This document shows, piece by piece, positions 47,155-55,062 of a DNA stretch of 64,000 bases. The DNA comes from Rhodococcoides kyotonense. Its GTDB lineage: Bacteria; Actinomycetota; Actinomycetes; Mycobacteriales; Mycobacteriaceae. The notes under the pieces are model-generated. The model worked only from the letters and a program-made list of their open reading frames with translations. It did not search any database and was not told the DNA's origin. Each line of letters begins with the position of its first letter. Positions within the stretch are counted from its first letter, which is position 1. Where the stretch lies: NCBI RefSeq assembly GCF_001645385.1, contig NZ_LVHI01000014.1:30244-94243 (forward strand), given 5' to 3'. The translations under genes were made by a program, and so were the position numbers.

Positions 47155-47828
47155 GCGTCGATCAGTCTCCCGATGGGGCTGTCGCTCAACTTCTCGATCA
47201 GATCGGCGGGGTCGTCGTACACGTCTTCTGCTCCGGCAGCGCGCAATTCGGCGTCGGGGACACCACCGCACCGGACCGCGAGACATGTGACACCCGCCGC
47301 GCGAGACGCTTTCATGTCCCACACGCTGTCGCCGACCAGGATTGCGTTCTCGGCCGAAACCCCCGCGCGCTGCAACGCAACGTCGACGAGTTCCGGGCTC
47401 GGCTTCGCGTCCTCGGCATCCTCGGACGACGTCACCACGGACACGATGTCCTCGACATCGAGAAGGTCACGCAGTGTCGCGAGCTCCGATTCGGGTGCCG
47501 ACGTCGCGAGCACGACGGTCAGTCCCTCGTCCTCGATCCGCTGCAGCAGTTCGCGCGCACCGGGAAGAATCTGCAGACGGCCGCTGGCCTCGCTGTAGTA
47601 GTCGCTGTGCAGGTCCTTCGCCTCGAGCGCCACGGCGCTGTCGGACGCCCCGACCAACGCTTCGAGCAGCTTGTCTCCGTCCATACCGATGCATCGGTGG
47701 ATCCTCCAGGACGGTACGGCCATACCCGCGTCCGCGAACGCCCTCGACCACGTGTCGACGTGCACGTAGTTGGAGTCCACGAGTGTGCCGTCGATGTCGA
47801 ACAGAACTGCGCCGGGACGTGAAGTCAT
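47151..47828 (-). CDS. HAD-family phosphatase (phosphoglycolate/phosphoglucomutase-like)
   Basis: 225-residue HAD subfamily IA hydrolase. Motif I is FDIDGTLVDSN (nucleophilic first Asp), motif II ATSA, the Lys motif AKPSPE, and motif IV GDSVWDMKAS. A helical cap lies between motifs I and II. Translationally coupled to GH15, which hints at sugar-phosphate metabolism, but no substrate can be assigned. The start ATG at 47828 is preceded by TAGTTC 6 bases upstream, almost a leaderless -10. Confidence 0.85.
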   Translation of the reverse strand: MTSRPGAVLFDIDGTLVDSNYVHVDTWSRAFADAGMAVPSWRIHRCIGMDGDKLLEALVGASDSAVALEAKDLHSDYYSEASGRLQILPGARELLQRIEDEGLTVVLATSAPESELATLRDLLDVEDIVSVVTSSEDAEDAKPSPELVDVALQRAGVSAENAILVGDSVWDMKASRAAGVTCLAVRCGGVPDAELRAAGAEDVYDDPADLIEKLSDSPIGRLIDA

Positions 47829-47871
47829 GGCACCGAACTACCCACCGGTTTGTTCCACGAAACAAATCGAC

Positions 47872-47903
47872 GAAGGGGACCCCTCGAACGAGGAGTCCCC
47901 TTC
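47872..47903 (-). terminator. Terminator after dps
   Basis: Stem GAAGGGGAC/GTCCCCTTC extended by CCTCG/CGAGG across one mismatch, 2-base loop, followed on the minus strand by a T-rich stretch (GATTTGTTTCG). It closes the furA-katA-dps transcript before the HAD gene. Confidence 0.8.
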
Positions 47904-47920
47904 CAGCGTGAAACGACAGG

Positions 47921-48391
47921 TCAGACCTGCGCCTGCCACATCCAGTGCAGCTGCTCGAGGCGAGCGGTGATGGCGATGAGCAGGTCCTGCGTCACCGGAT
48001 CCGCGGCCTCGGTGTCGGCGATGCGTCCACGCAGCCGATCGACGACGGCAGCCAGATTGTCGACGACGGCGGCGGTTACCTCGTCGTCCTTCGTCCATCC
48101 GGTGCCGAAGCCCTTGGTGCCTGCGGTTGCCGACACCGTCTCGGAGCGGCCGTCCGGACTGACACCGATCGCGGTGGCGCGCTCGGCTGCCTCGTCGGTG
48201 AAATCACGTGCCGCAGTGACCAACTCGTCGAGCGCGAGGTGCACGGATCGGAAGTTCTTTCCGATCACGTTCCAGTGCGCCTGCTTGGCGATGAGCGAGA
48301 GATCGATCAGGTCGACGACGGTGCCCTGCAAGGCATCTCCGGCAATTTTCTGCTGTCCGGCGTCGAGGGTGCTGGTGATGGGGTTGGTCAT
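47921..48391 (-). CDS. dps: Dps-family ferritin-like DNA-protection protein
   Basis: 156-residue Dps. The ferroxidase residues fall exactly in the family spacing: H39, H51, D55, D66 and E70 (intervals 12, 4, 11, 4). It oxidises and stores iron using hydrogen peroxide and may coat DNA. AGGAGG precedes the ATG. It lies 25 bases after katA and so joins the furA-katA-dps stress operon; a strong hairpin follows. Confidence 0.93.
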   Translation of the reverse strand: MTNPITSTLDAGQQKIAGDALQGTVVDLIDLSLIAKQAHWNVIGKNFRSVHLALDELVTAARDFTDEAAERATAIGVSPDGRSETVSATAGTKGFGTGWTKDDEVTAAVVDNLAAVVDRLRGRIADTEAADPVTQDLLIAITARLEQLHWMWQAQV

Positions 48392-48416
48392 CTCTTACCT
48401 CCTGTTGGTGAGAGGA

Positions 48417-49931
48417 TCATACTTTTTCGGCTTCGTCACCGGGGGTGGTAGGCGACTGGCTCGTGGTGGGGGCCGCGTCGGACTGCCCTGCGCGGACACC
48501 CTCCTCGACCTTCTTGCCGAGATCGGCGTCGACGTTCCGCCAGTATTCGAAGACCCGCTGCAGAACCGGCTCGGTCACTCCGTTGAGTGCGTGTCCGATG
48601 ATGTTCGACGCCAGGCGTTCTCGTTGCGCGTCGTCCATGACCTCCCGAACGAGGATGCCCGCCTGGACGAAATCGCCGTCCCCGGGGTGTTCGACGTACC
48701 CGGTGCGCACGAACCGCGGTTCGAAGTCCCAGGATCCGTCGTTGCCGTACTTCGCGCTGTCGGCGTGAGGCCCGCCGTACGAGTTCGGCGCGTAGACCGG
48801 CGTCTCGGGAGAGTTGAACGCGTACCGCATCGACCCCTCCTTCGAGTAGGTGTTCACCGGCGACTTCGGCGCGTTGACCGGCAGCTGCGCGTAGTTGGTT
48901 CCGATGCGGTATCGGTGCGCGTCGGCGTAGGAGAAGATCCGGCCGAGCAGCATCTTGTCGGGGCTGGCAGCGATGCCGGGCACGAGGTTCGACGGCTCGA
49001 ACGAGCTCTGCTCGATCTGTGCGTGGAAGTTCTCCGGGTTGCGGTTCAGCGTCAGCTTGCCGACCTTGATCTTCGGGTAGTCCTTCTGTGACCAGACCTT
49101 CGTCAGATCGAAGGGGTTGTACCGGTAGTTCTCCGCGTCGTCGTACGGCATGACCTGGATGTAGAAGTCCCAGCTCGGGAAGTTGCCTTCCTTGATGGCG
49201 CCGAACAGATCCTGACGGTGGTTGTCGGGCGACGTACCCGCCAGCTCGTCGGCCTTCGCCTGCGTCAGGTAGTCGATACCCTGGTTGGTCTTGAAGTGGA
49301 ACTTGACCCAGAAACGCTCGTCCGATGCGTTGATGAACTGGTATGTGTGCGAACCGAATCCGTCCATGTGACGGTAGCTGCGCGGGATACCGCGATCACC
49401 CATCAGCCACGTCACCTGGTGCGCCGATTCGGGTGAGAGCGTCCAGAAGTCCCACTGCATGTTGTGGTCGCGCAGACCGGAGTCGGGCATGCGCTTCTGG
49501 CTTCGGATGAAGTCCTGGAACTTGATGGGGTCCTTGACGAAGAACACCGGCGTGTTGTTGCCGACGAGGTCCCAGTTGCCCTCGGTGGTGTAGAACTTGA
49601 GCGCGAAACCCCTTGGGTCACGCCAGGTGTCGGGGCTACCCTGCTCGCCTGCCACCGTCGAGAACCGTGCCAGCGCCTCGGTCGTCACACCCTTCTGCAG
49701 GGCCGCGGCCTTCGTGTACTGCGAGATGTCCTCGGTGATCTCGAGAACGCCGAACGCGCCCGAACCCTTGGCATGCACCACTCGCTCGGGCACACGCTCA
49801 CGGTTGAACTGCGCCATCTTCTCGATCAGGTAGTGATCGTGGAGCAGAATCGGCCCCTGCGTGCCTGCGGTCAGCGACTGGTCGTCGCTGGGAACCGGAA
49901 TGCCGGAGTTGGTGGTCGTGGGGTTGGTCAT
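48417..49931 (-). CDS. katA: Monofunctional haem catalase
   Basis: 504-residue small-subunit (clade 3 type) catalase converting hydrogen peroxide to water and oxygen. Distal His53 lies in [12 protein letters not shown], the conserved Asn in NNTPVFFV and the proximal haem-ligand Tyr in [14 protein letters not shown]. The ATG at 49931 has AGGAGG upstream; a longer frame to 49991 enters the furA-katA gap. In mycobacteria furA pairs with katG; here the downstream gene is a monofunctional catalase instead. Confidence 0.95.
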   Translation of the reverse strand: MTNPTTTNSGIPVPSDDQSLTAGTQGPILLHDHYLIEKMAQFNRERVPERVVHAKGSGAFGVLEITEDISQYTKAAALQKGVTTEALARFSTVAGEQGSPDTWRDPRGFALKFYTTEGNWDLVGNNTPVFFVKDPIKFQDFIRSQKRMPDSGLRDHNMQWDFWTLSPESAHQVTWLMGDRGIPRSYRHMDGFGSHTYQFINASDERFWVKFHFKTNQGIDYLTQAKADELAGTSPDNHRQDLFGAIKEGNFPSWDFYIQVMPYDDAENYRYNPFDLTKVWSQKDYPKIKVGKLTLNRNPENFHAQIEQSSFEPSNLVPGIAASPDKMLLGRIFSYADAHRYRIGTNYAQLPVNAPKSPVNTYSKEGSMRYAFNSPETPVYAPNSYGGPHADSAKYGNDGSWDFEPRFVRTGYVEHPGDGDFVQAGILVREVMDDAQRERLASNIIGHALNGVTEPVLQRVFEYWRNVDADLGKKVEEGVRAGQSDAAPTTSQSPTTPGDEAEKV

Positions 49932-50006
49932 GTCTGCATGCCTCCTGGTCGGTTGGCTGGGCGCCTTCCGAGGGGCTGGCTCGGAAGGCAAGAACAGTGC
50001 ATGGAA

Positions 50007-50480
50007 CTACGGGGTACCGGTAACCGAAACGTTCGCTGCGGAAGCACGCGCTGCCGAGACACACTCGGAACACAGCCCCCAGAACACGATTTCGGCTTCC
50101 TCGACGACGAATCCCTGGGAATCCGACGGGTCGAGGCACGGCGCCGCGCCGATCGCGCAATCGACGTCGACCACTTTCTGACAACTTCTACACACGAGGT
50201 GGTGATGGTTGTCGCCTATCCGGGTCTCGTACAGCGCAGGAGATCCGGCCGGCTCGATGCGTCGCAACAGACCGGCTTTGACGCACGCGCGGAGCACGTC
50301 GTAGACCGCCTGCGTCGACACCGAACCGGTTTCGGCCCGTACCACCGCTGCCACGTCGTCGGCATCCGAATGCGGCCGGGCTGCGACTGCATTCAGGACT
50401 GCCACACGCGGACCGGTGACACGGAGACCGACGCTGCGCAGCAGCGCGGCCGGATCCGTGGTCACGTCGTCCTTGGGCAT
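50007..50480 (-). CDS. furA: Fur-family peroxide/iron regulator (FurA-like)
   Basis: 157-residue Fur-family repressor. A winged-helix N-terminal half (LRVTGPRVAVLNAV and VSTQAVYDVLRACVKAGLL) is followed by the metal domain with HHHLVCRSCQK and WGLCSECV, giving two CxxC pairs for structural zinc. It ends 75 bases before katA and starts just below a FurA operator, so autoregulation and catalase control are expected. The likely signal is peroxide acting through the regulatory metal site. Confidence 0.92.
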   Translation of the reverse strand: MPKDDVTTDPAALLRSVGLRVTGPRVAVLNAVAARPHSDADDVAAVVRAETGSVSTQAVYDVLRACVKAGLLRRIEPAGSPALYETRIGDNHHHLVCRSCQKVVDVDCAIGAAPCLDPSDSQGFVVEEAEIVFWGLCSECVSAARASAANVSVTGTP

Positions 50481-50496
50481 GCATTCGAGTATGCCG

Positions 50497-50515
50497 CTTA
50501 TCTGGAATTAGTCAA
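50497..50515 (-). promoter_or_regulatory. FurA operator / -35 region
   Basis: On the minus strand TTGACTAATTCCAGATAAG closely resembles the AT-rich operator known upstream of mycobacterial furA (TTGACT-N-ATTCCAGA-N-AAG). TTGACT doubles as a -35 box. It ends 17 bases before the furA ATG. Confidence 0.8.
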
Positions 50516-50531
50516 GAAAGCGGGGAGCCTG

Positions 50532-51188
50532 CTAGTCCTCCGGGACCGTGACCAGGCGCGATGGGCCTGTCGTCATCTTCCCCGACACGATCTGCAGGCC
50601 CAGATGCGTGCCCGACTTCAGCCACGAGCCCAGCGTCGGGCCCTGCGCGTCGACCGTCACGCGGCACAGCCGCGCCTTGCCGGTCAGTCGGGAGCCCGCG
50701 ATCAGGAACTCCTCGTCGACGGGTTGCGAGAACCCGATTCCGCCCTTCATCGGGAAAGTCGGGCCGCGTCCCGACGCCGTGGTGGCCACCGACCAGTCCG
50801 GCCCCTCGGCGCGCGACTCCCCCAGCACGTCACCGTCGAAATCAGCGAGAACCTTCGGCAGTTGCCAGTGCGTTCTGCCGCCGTGCACGGAGCGATCGGA
50901 GTCGACGGCGATGAACGGCACCGCCAACCGAGGAAGCTTCCCGTGCCCACCGCCCGGGCGTCGCAGCGTCGGGCTCGCGAGGATCTCGCGGTAGGGACCG
51001 ACGGGCGAACTCGCGTAGTCCACGACCATCGCGACCGTCACCGGCAGCGACGCCTCGGGCAGCAGTTCTCGTCCCGCGGCGGTCGCACGATGCCACCAGA
51101 TCGTCGCCCGAACTTCCGCAGGCCACGGCGGCGGCGGACTGTCGGGCCAGTCGCCGTGGTCGGCTTCGGACTCGATCACGCTCCACAT
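50532..51188 (-). CDS. Acetoacetate-decarboxylase-like protein
   Basis: 218-residue protein of the acetoacetate decarboxylase-like beta-cone fold. Recognisable stretches are VTVAMVVDYASSPVGPYREIL, THWQLPKVLADFDGD and FPMKGGIGF. Many members are not decarboxylases but related lyases or lactone-processing proteins, and the Schiff-base lysine could not be assigned with certainty. The ATG overlaps the end of the GMC oxidoreductase gene by 13 bases, making it the last gene of the TetR-BVMO-GMC operon. Confidence 0.72.
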   Translation of the reverse strand: MWSVIESEADHGDWPDSPPPPWPAEVRATIWWHRATAAGRELLPEASLPVTVAMVVDYASSPVGPYREILASPTLRRPGGGHGKLPRLAVPFIAVDSDRSVHGGRTHWQLPKVLADFDGDVLGESRAEGPDWSVATTASGRGPTFPMKGGIGFSQPVDEEFLIAGSRLTGKARLCRVTVDAQGPTLGSWLKSGTHLGLQIVSGKMTTGPSRLVTVPED

Positions 51189-52876
51189 GACGACCCTCCC
51201 TGCAGCAGTGGGAGTCTCAGCGCACCCGGTGCGGCAGCCGGCACGACGGGCCGCGTCGGCGCCGTCGGGGCGACCTCACGGTACGGCGTCCCGACGGCAG
51301 GACGCGCATCCTGCTCGCCCTTGTTCGGCCACAGCCCCATCGCACGCTCGGCCTGCGCCGTGATCGTCAGCGACGGATTGACACCGAGATTCGCACTGAC
51401 CGCCGACCCGTCGACGACATGGAGCCCCTCGTAGCCGTACACGCGGTGGTAGGCGTCGACGACGCCACGCTCGGCGGAATCCCCGATCGCACACCCGCCC
51501 AGGAAATGGGCCGTCATCGGGATGTTCACGATCTCGGCGATCGACCCACCCGGATCACCGTCTATCTTGTCGGCGAGCAGTCGGATTGCCTCGTGGCCCT
51601 GCGGAATCCACTGCGGCGGCGGATCGCCCGCACCCGGTCGGCTCGTCAGACGCCGACCGAACCAGCCCTTCTTCGAGCCGAGTTCGAGCGAATTGTCGTC
51701 GGTCTGCATGACGAGTGCGATGACGGTACGTTCGGACCATCGGCGCACCGACAGGCTACGGACTGCGGCGCCGGGATGCCGCAGCGCGACGCCGAGCGTC
51801 TTGAGAATGCGCGGCGTCCTTCCGCCGCCGTCGCTCAGGACGGTCTGGAGAAGCCCGATTGCATTGCTGCCCTTGCCGTATCGCACCGGCTCGATGTGCG
51901 TGTGATCGTCGGGATGGAACGACGACGTGATCGCCACACCCTCGGTGTAGTCGACGTCGCGTTCGCGCGCGGTTGCAGCGAGCACAGCCTCGGAGTTGGT
52001 GCGGACGAGGCTGCCGATGCGATCGGACAGACGCGGCAGCTGACCCGTTTCCTTCATGGCCAACAAGAGCTTCTGCGTGCCGTAGGTGCCGGCCGCGAAC
52101 ACGACCTGGTCGGCCGTCAGTACCTTCTCCGCTCGACGCACCTTGCCACCGGTACGACGCGTCACGACCTCGTAACCGCCGTTCGCTGCCGGCCTGACGG
52201 CGGTGACCGTCGTCAGCGGATGCACCTCTGCCCCAGCTTGTTCGGCGAGGTAGAGATAATTTTTGACGAGCGTGTTCTTCGCGCCGACGCGGCATCCCGT
52301 CATGCACGAACCGCACTCGGTGCACCCGGTCCGCGTCGGGCCGACACCGCCGAAGAACGGATCGGGGGACGTCTTGCCCGCGTCGCCGAAGAACACACCG
52401 ACCGGCGTGCTGGTGAACGTCTCGCCGACGCCCATGTCTTCGGCCACCTCTTTCATGACCTTGTCCGACCGCGTGATCGTCGGATTGGTCGTGACGCCCA
52501 ACATTCGCTTGGCCTGGTCGTAGTACGGCGCCAGTTCGCGCTGCCAGTCGGTGATGTGGCCCCACTGCGGGTCCTCGAAGAACCGTTTCGGCGGCTGGTA
52601 CAGCGTGTTCGCGTAGTTCAGCGAACCGCCGCCGACGCCGGCTCCCGCCATGACGAGCACATCCGGCAGCAGGTGGATCCGCTGCACGCCGTAGCAGCCG
52701 AGGGCGGGCGCCCAGAGGTACTTCCGCAGACGCCAGCTGGTTTTCGGCAACTCGTCGTCGGCGAACCGTCGGCCCGATTCGAGAACGCCGACACGATAGC
52801 CCTTCTCGGTCGCACGCAGCGCCGCGACGCTTCCGCCGAAGCCGGATCCGATGATCAGAACGTCGTAATCGCTCAT
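51176..52876 (-). CDS. GMC-family oxidoreductase, cholesterol-oxidase-like (ChoD type)
   Basis: 566-residue FAD enzyme. The dinucleotide motif IIGSGFGGSVAALRATEKG opens the protein; GAGVGGGSLNYANTL is the second GMC block. A Cys-rich segment CTECGSCMTGC typical of the ChoD-like branch follows. The C-terminal active-site blocks are MTAHFLGGCAIG and VDGSAVSANLGVNPSLTI. No signal peptide, unlike secreted cholesterol oxidases. It probably oxidises a sterol or other cyclic alcohol. The ATG overlaps the BVMO stop (ATGA). Confidence 0.88.
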   Translation of the reverse strand: MSDYDVLIIGSGFGGSVAALRATEKGYRVGVLESGRRFADDELPKTSWRLRKYLWAPALGCYGVQRIHLLPDVLVMAGAGVGGGSLNYANTLYQPPKRFFEDPQWGHITDWQRELAPYYDQAKRMLGVTTNPTITRSDKVMKEVAEDMGVGETFTSTPVGVFFGDAGKTSPDPFFGGVGPTRTGCTECGSCMTGCRVGAKNTLVKNYLYLAEQAGAEVHPLTTVTAVRPAANGGYEVVTRRTGGKVRRAEKVLTADQVVFAAGTYGTQKLLLAMKETGQLPRLSDRIGSLVRTNSEAVLAATARERDVDYTEGVAITSSFHPDDHTHIEPVRYGKGSNAIGLLQTVLSDGGGRTPRILKTLGVALRHPGAAVRSLSVRRWSERTVIALVMQTDDNSLELGSKKGWFGRRLTSRPGAGDPPPQWIPQGHEAIRLLADKIDGDPGGSIAEIVNIPMTAHFLGGCAIGDSAERGVVDAYHRVYGYEGLHVVDGSAVSANLGVNPSLTITAQAERAMGLWPNKGEQDARPAVGTPYREVAPTAPTRPVVPAAAPGALRLPLLQGGSSCGA

Positions 52877-54375
52877 ACCGTCGCACCTTTCGAGGCGGGG
52901 ATCGTTGTGTACTCGTCGACGTCGAACGTGCGGGTCGAATTGCGGAAGGTGAACGTGTAGGTCGGCCACATCACCGGGTTACGGCCCTCCGAGTCGAGGT
53001 ACCAGCTCGAGCACCCGCCCGCATTCCACACGGTTCCGGACAGTGAGTCGTGAATCCACGAGTTGTACTGCGCCTGCGACTGTTTCATGACGTCGATGAC
53101 CGCGATGTCGTGGCGACGCATCTGCTGCAGCGCCGACACCAGGTAGTTGGCCTGAGACTCGAGCATGTAGACGATGGAGCTGTGTCCCAGGTTGGTGTTG
53201 GGTCCGTACATGAGGAACAGGTTCGGGAACCCATGCACGGTCGTTCCGCGGTAGGCATTCGGGCTGCCACCCCAGACCTCGGCGAGCGTACGGCCGTCGA
53301 CGCCTCGAAGCGTGTGCGACACAGGCGGTTCGGTCGGAGTGAACCCGGTCGCGAAGATGATGGTGTCGACGTCGTACTCGTTGCCTCGGGCGTCGGTCAC
53401 CGAGTTCTCCCCGATGGCGGCGAGGCCACTGTCGACGAGGTCGACGTCGTCGCGGTCCAGCGTCGACAGCCAATCGTTGGACAGCAGCATACGTTTGCAG
53501 CCGATCATGAAGTCCGGTGTCAGCGCGGCGCGTTTGACCGGGTTCTTGACCTGCCTGCGCAGATGCATCTTGGCGACGTTCGAGACCAGCGGAAGGATGC
53601 CCGGGTGGTGCGCCAGGGCGCTGACGTAGGCCTCGCGATAGCCGTAGATCGCGCCGCGAACCGCCTTCTGCGTTGCCGGGAAGCGTCGGTACAGCGCCTT
53701 TTCCAGCCTGCCGAGCGTACGGTCCAGACGCGGGACGACCCACGCGGGCGTGCGCTGGAACACCGTGAGACGCTGAGTGCGATCGACGATTTCGGGCACG
53801 AACTGCACCGCCGACGCCCCGGTGCCGATCACCGCGACACGGCGACCCGTCAGATCGTGCTCGTGATTCCATGTCGCCGAATGGAACATCGTGCCGGTGA
53901 ACTTCTCGATGCCGGGCACGTTCGGGAATTTGGGTGTCGACAGTGCGCCTGTGGCGGCGACGAGAACCGTGGCCGTGACCGTGCCGTGCGACGTTTCCGC
54001 GGTCCACCGCTGCGTAACCGAATCCCATGTCGCCGACAGCAGTTCACATCCCGTGACGATGCGTCGCCGCAGTCCCAGCGAGTCGACGACGCCGCGCAGG
54101 TACCGGTAGATCTCCGGCTGACGGGCGAACGTGTGGGTCCAGTCGGGGCTCGGAGCAAACGAGAACGAGTACAACGACGTCGGCACATCGCACGCGCACC
54201 CCGGATAGGTGTTGTCGCGCCACGTACCACCGACGTCGTCGGCACGCTCGATGACGAGGATGTCCGCGCTCGGGTCGTCGTCGAGAATTCGTGCTGCAGC
54301 GGCTATTCCGGCGAATCCGGCACCCACGACGAGTACCTGGACCGACTCCGGCAACGTTCCTTCGATTGCAGTCAC
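52873..54375 (-). CDS. Baeyer-Villiger flavin monooxygenase
   Basis: 500-residue FAD/NADPH monooxygenase. The FAD motif VVGAGFAGIAAA is followed by the Baeyer-Villiger fingerprint-type FTGTMFHSATW and the NADPH motif VIGTGASAVQF. Such enzymes turn ketones into esters or lactones. The GTG at 54375 overlaps the TetR stop (GTGA), which decides the start; a longer frame to 54618 lies inside the TetR gene. Coupled downstream to the GMC oxidase, which could supply the ketone from an alcohol. Confidence 0.88.
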   Translation of the reverse strand: MTAIEGTLPESVQVLVVGAGFAGIAAAARILDDDPSADILVIERADDVGGTWRDNTYPGCACDVPTSLYSFSFAPSPDWTHTFARQPEIYRYLRGVVDSLGLRRRIVTGCELLSATWDSVTQRWTAETSHGTVTATVLVAATGALSTPKFPNVPGIEKFTGTMFHSATWNHEHDLTGRRVAVIGTGASAVQFVPEIVDRTQRLTVFQRTPAWVVPRLDRTLGRLEKALYRRFPATQKAVRGAIYGYREAYVSALAHHPGILPLVSNVAKMHLRRQVKNPVKRAALTPDFMIGCKRMLLSNDWLSTLDRDDVDLVDSGLAAIGENSVTDARGNEYDVDTIIFATGFTPTEPPVSHTLRGVDGRTLAEVWGGSPNAYRGTTVHGFPNLFLMYGPNTNLGHSSIVYMLESQANYLVSALQQMRRHDIAVIDVMKQSQAQYNSWIHDSLSGTVWNAGGCSSWYLDSEGRNPVMWPTYTFTFRNSTRTFDVDEYTTIPASKGATV

Positions 54376-54950
54376 TGCATCACCTTGTCTTCCCATGCCG
54401 GCAGAAGCCGGGCACGTAGAGTGGCGTCGGATTCGGGGGTTCGGAACAGAGCGGACACGGCAAGTCCGCGGGCCAGCTCGACACTGAGCTCGATCGATTC
54501 CCGGGTCATACGGCTGCCCATGATCGCTGTCGCGCCGCCCATGATGGCGTCGGAGACGCGGCGTTCGAGCGGCACCATGGCCGCGTGCAACGCGGGATCG
54601 GTTCGCGCTGCGACCCACAGTTCGAGCGCCGCGTAGAACAGCGGGCCGGAGAACGCGTCGCTCAGTACCTCGAGGCCGCGTTCAGGATCCGGTTCGGTCG
54701 CGAGAATTTCGGCGAGTCGCTTGTCGACGAGGTGGCCGACCGCGGCGGTGACCAGCGCTTCCTTCGTCGGAAAGTGGTGCAGTTGAGCGCCGCGGGACAC
54801 GCCTGCGCGTCGGGCGATCTCCTGGGTGCTGGTCTTCGCGAAGCCCAGCTCGACGAGGCAGTCGATCGCCGCGTCGAGCAACTTGGCCTGCGTGCCTGCC
54901 GCGCGTTCCGCCTGGGTGCGCCGCGGAGGCGCTTCGGTGCTGTGGGTCAC
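54372..54950 (-). CDS. TetR-family repressor, first gene of BVMO operon
   Basis: 192-residue TetR regulator. The helix-turn-helix TSTQEIARRAGVSRGAQLHHF lies at about 40-60, followed by a helical ligand domain with LFYAALELWVAARTD. The GTG start has TATCGT 7 bases upstream and is likely leaderless. It probably represses its own operon: a palindrome overlaps its -35 box. The inducer is probably the substrate or product of the downstream enzymes. Confidence 0.9.
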   Translation of the reverse strand: MTHSTEAPPRRTQAERAAGTQAKLLDAAIDCLVELGFAKTSTQEIARRAGVSRGAQLHHFPTKEALVTAAVGHLVDKRLAEILATEPDPERGLEVLSDAFSGPLFYAALELWVAARTDPALHAAMVPLERRVSDAIMGGATAIMGSRMTRESIELSVELARGLAVSALFRTPESDATLRARLLPAWEDKVMQ

Positions 54951-54957
54951 AGAAACG

Positions 54958-54991
54958 ACGATAACGCGAAAACAACAAACAGTCCAGACTG
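54958..54991 (-). promoter_or_regulatory. Promoter and operator of the TetR-BVMO operon
   Basis: Minus strand: -35 TGGACT (54986-54981), 17-base spacer, -10 TATCGT (54963-54958), then 7 bases to the GTG start. The palindrome CAGTC-TG-GACTG (54980-54991) covers the -35 box, the expected place for a TetR operator. Confidence 0.65.
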
Positions 54992-55062
54992 CTTTTTAGT
55001 GCGGCTGCGCCACCCGTGCGCGGATAGTTGGCCCAGGGTGCAACCAAGCACGCACGGGTGCG

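Noticed and set aside
54376..54618. 81-residue N-terminal extension of the monooxygenase
   Set aside because: It lies wholly inside the TetR gene, is arginine-rich, and the GTGA-coupled start gives the normal FAD-motif spacing.
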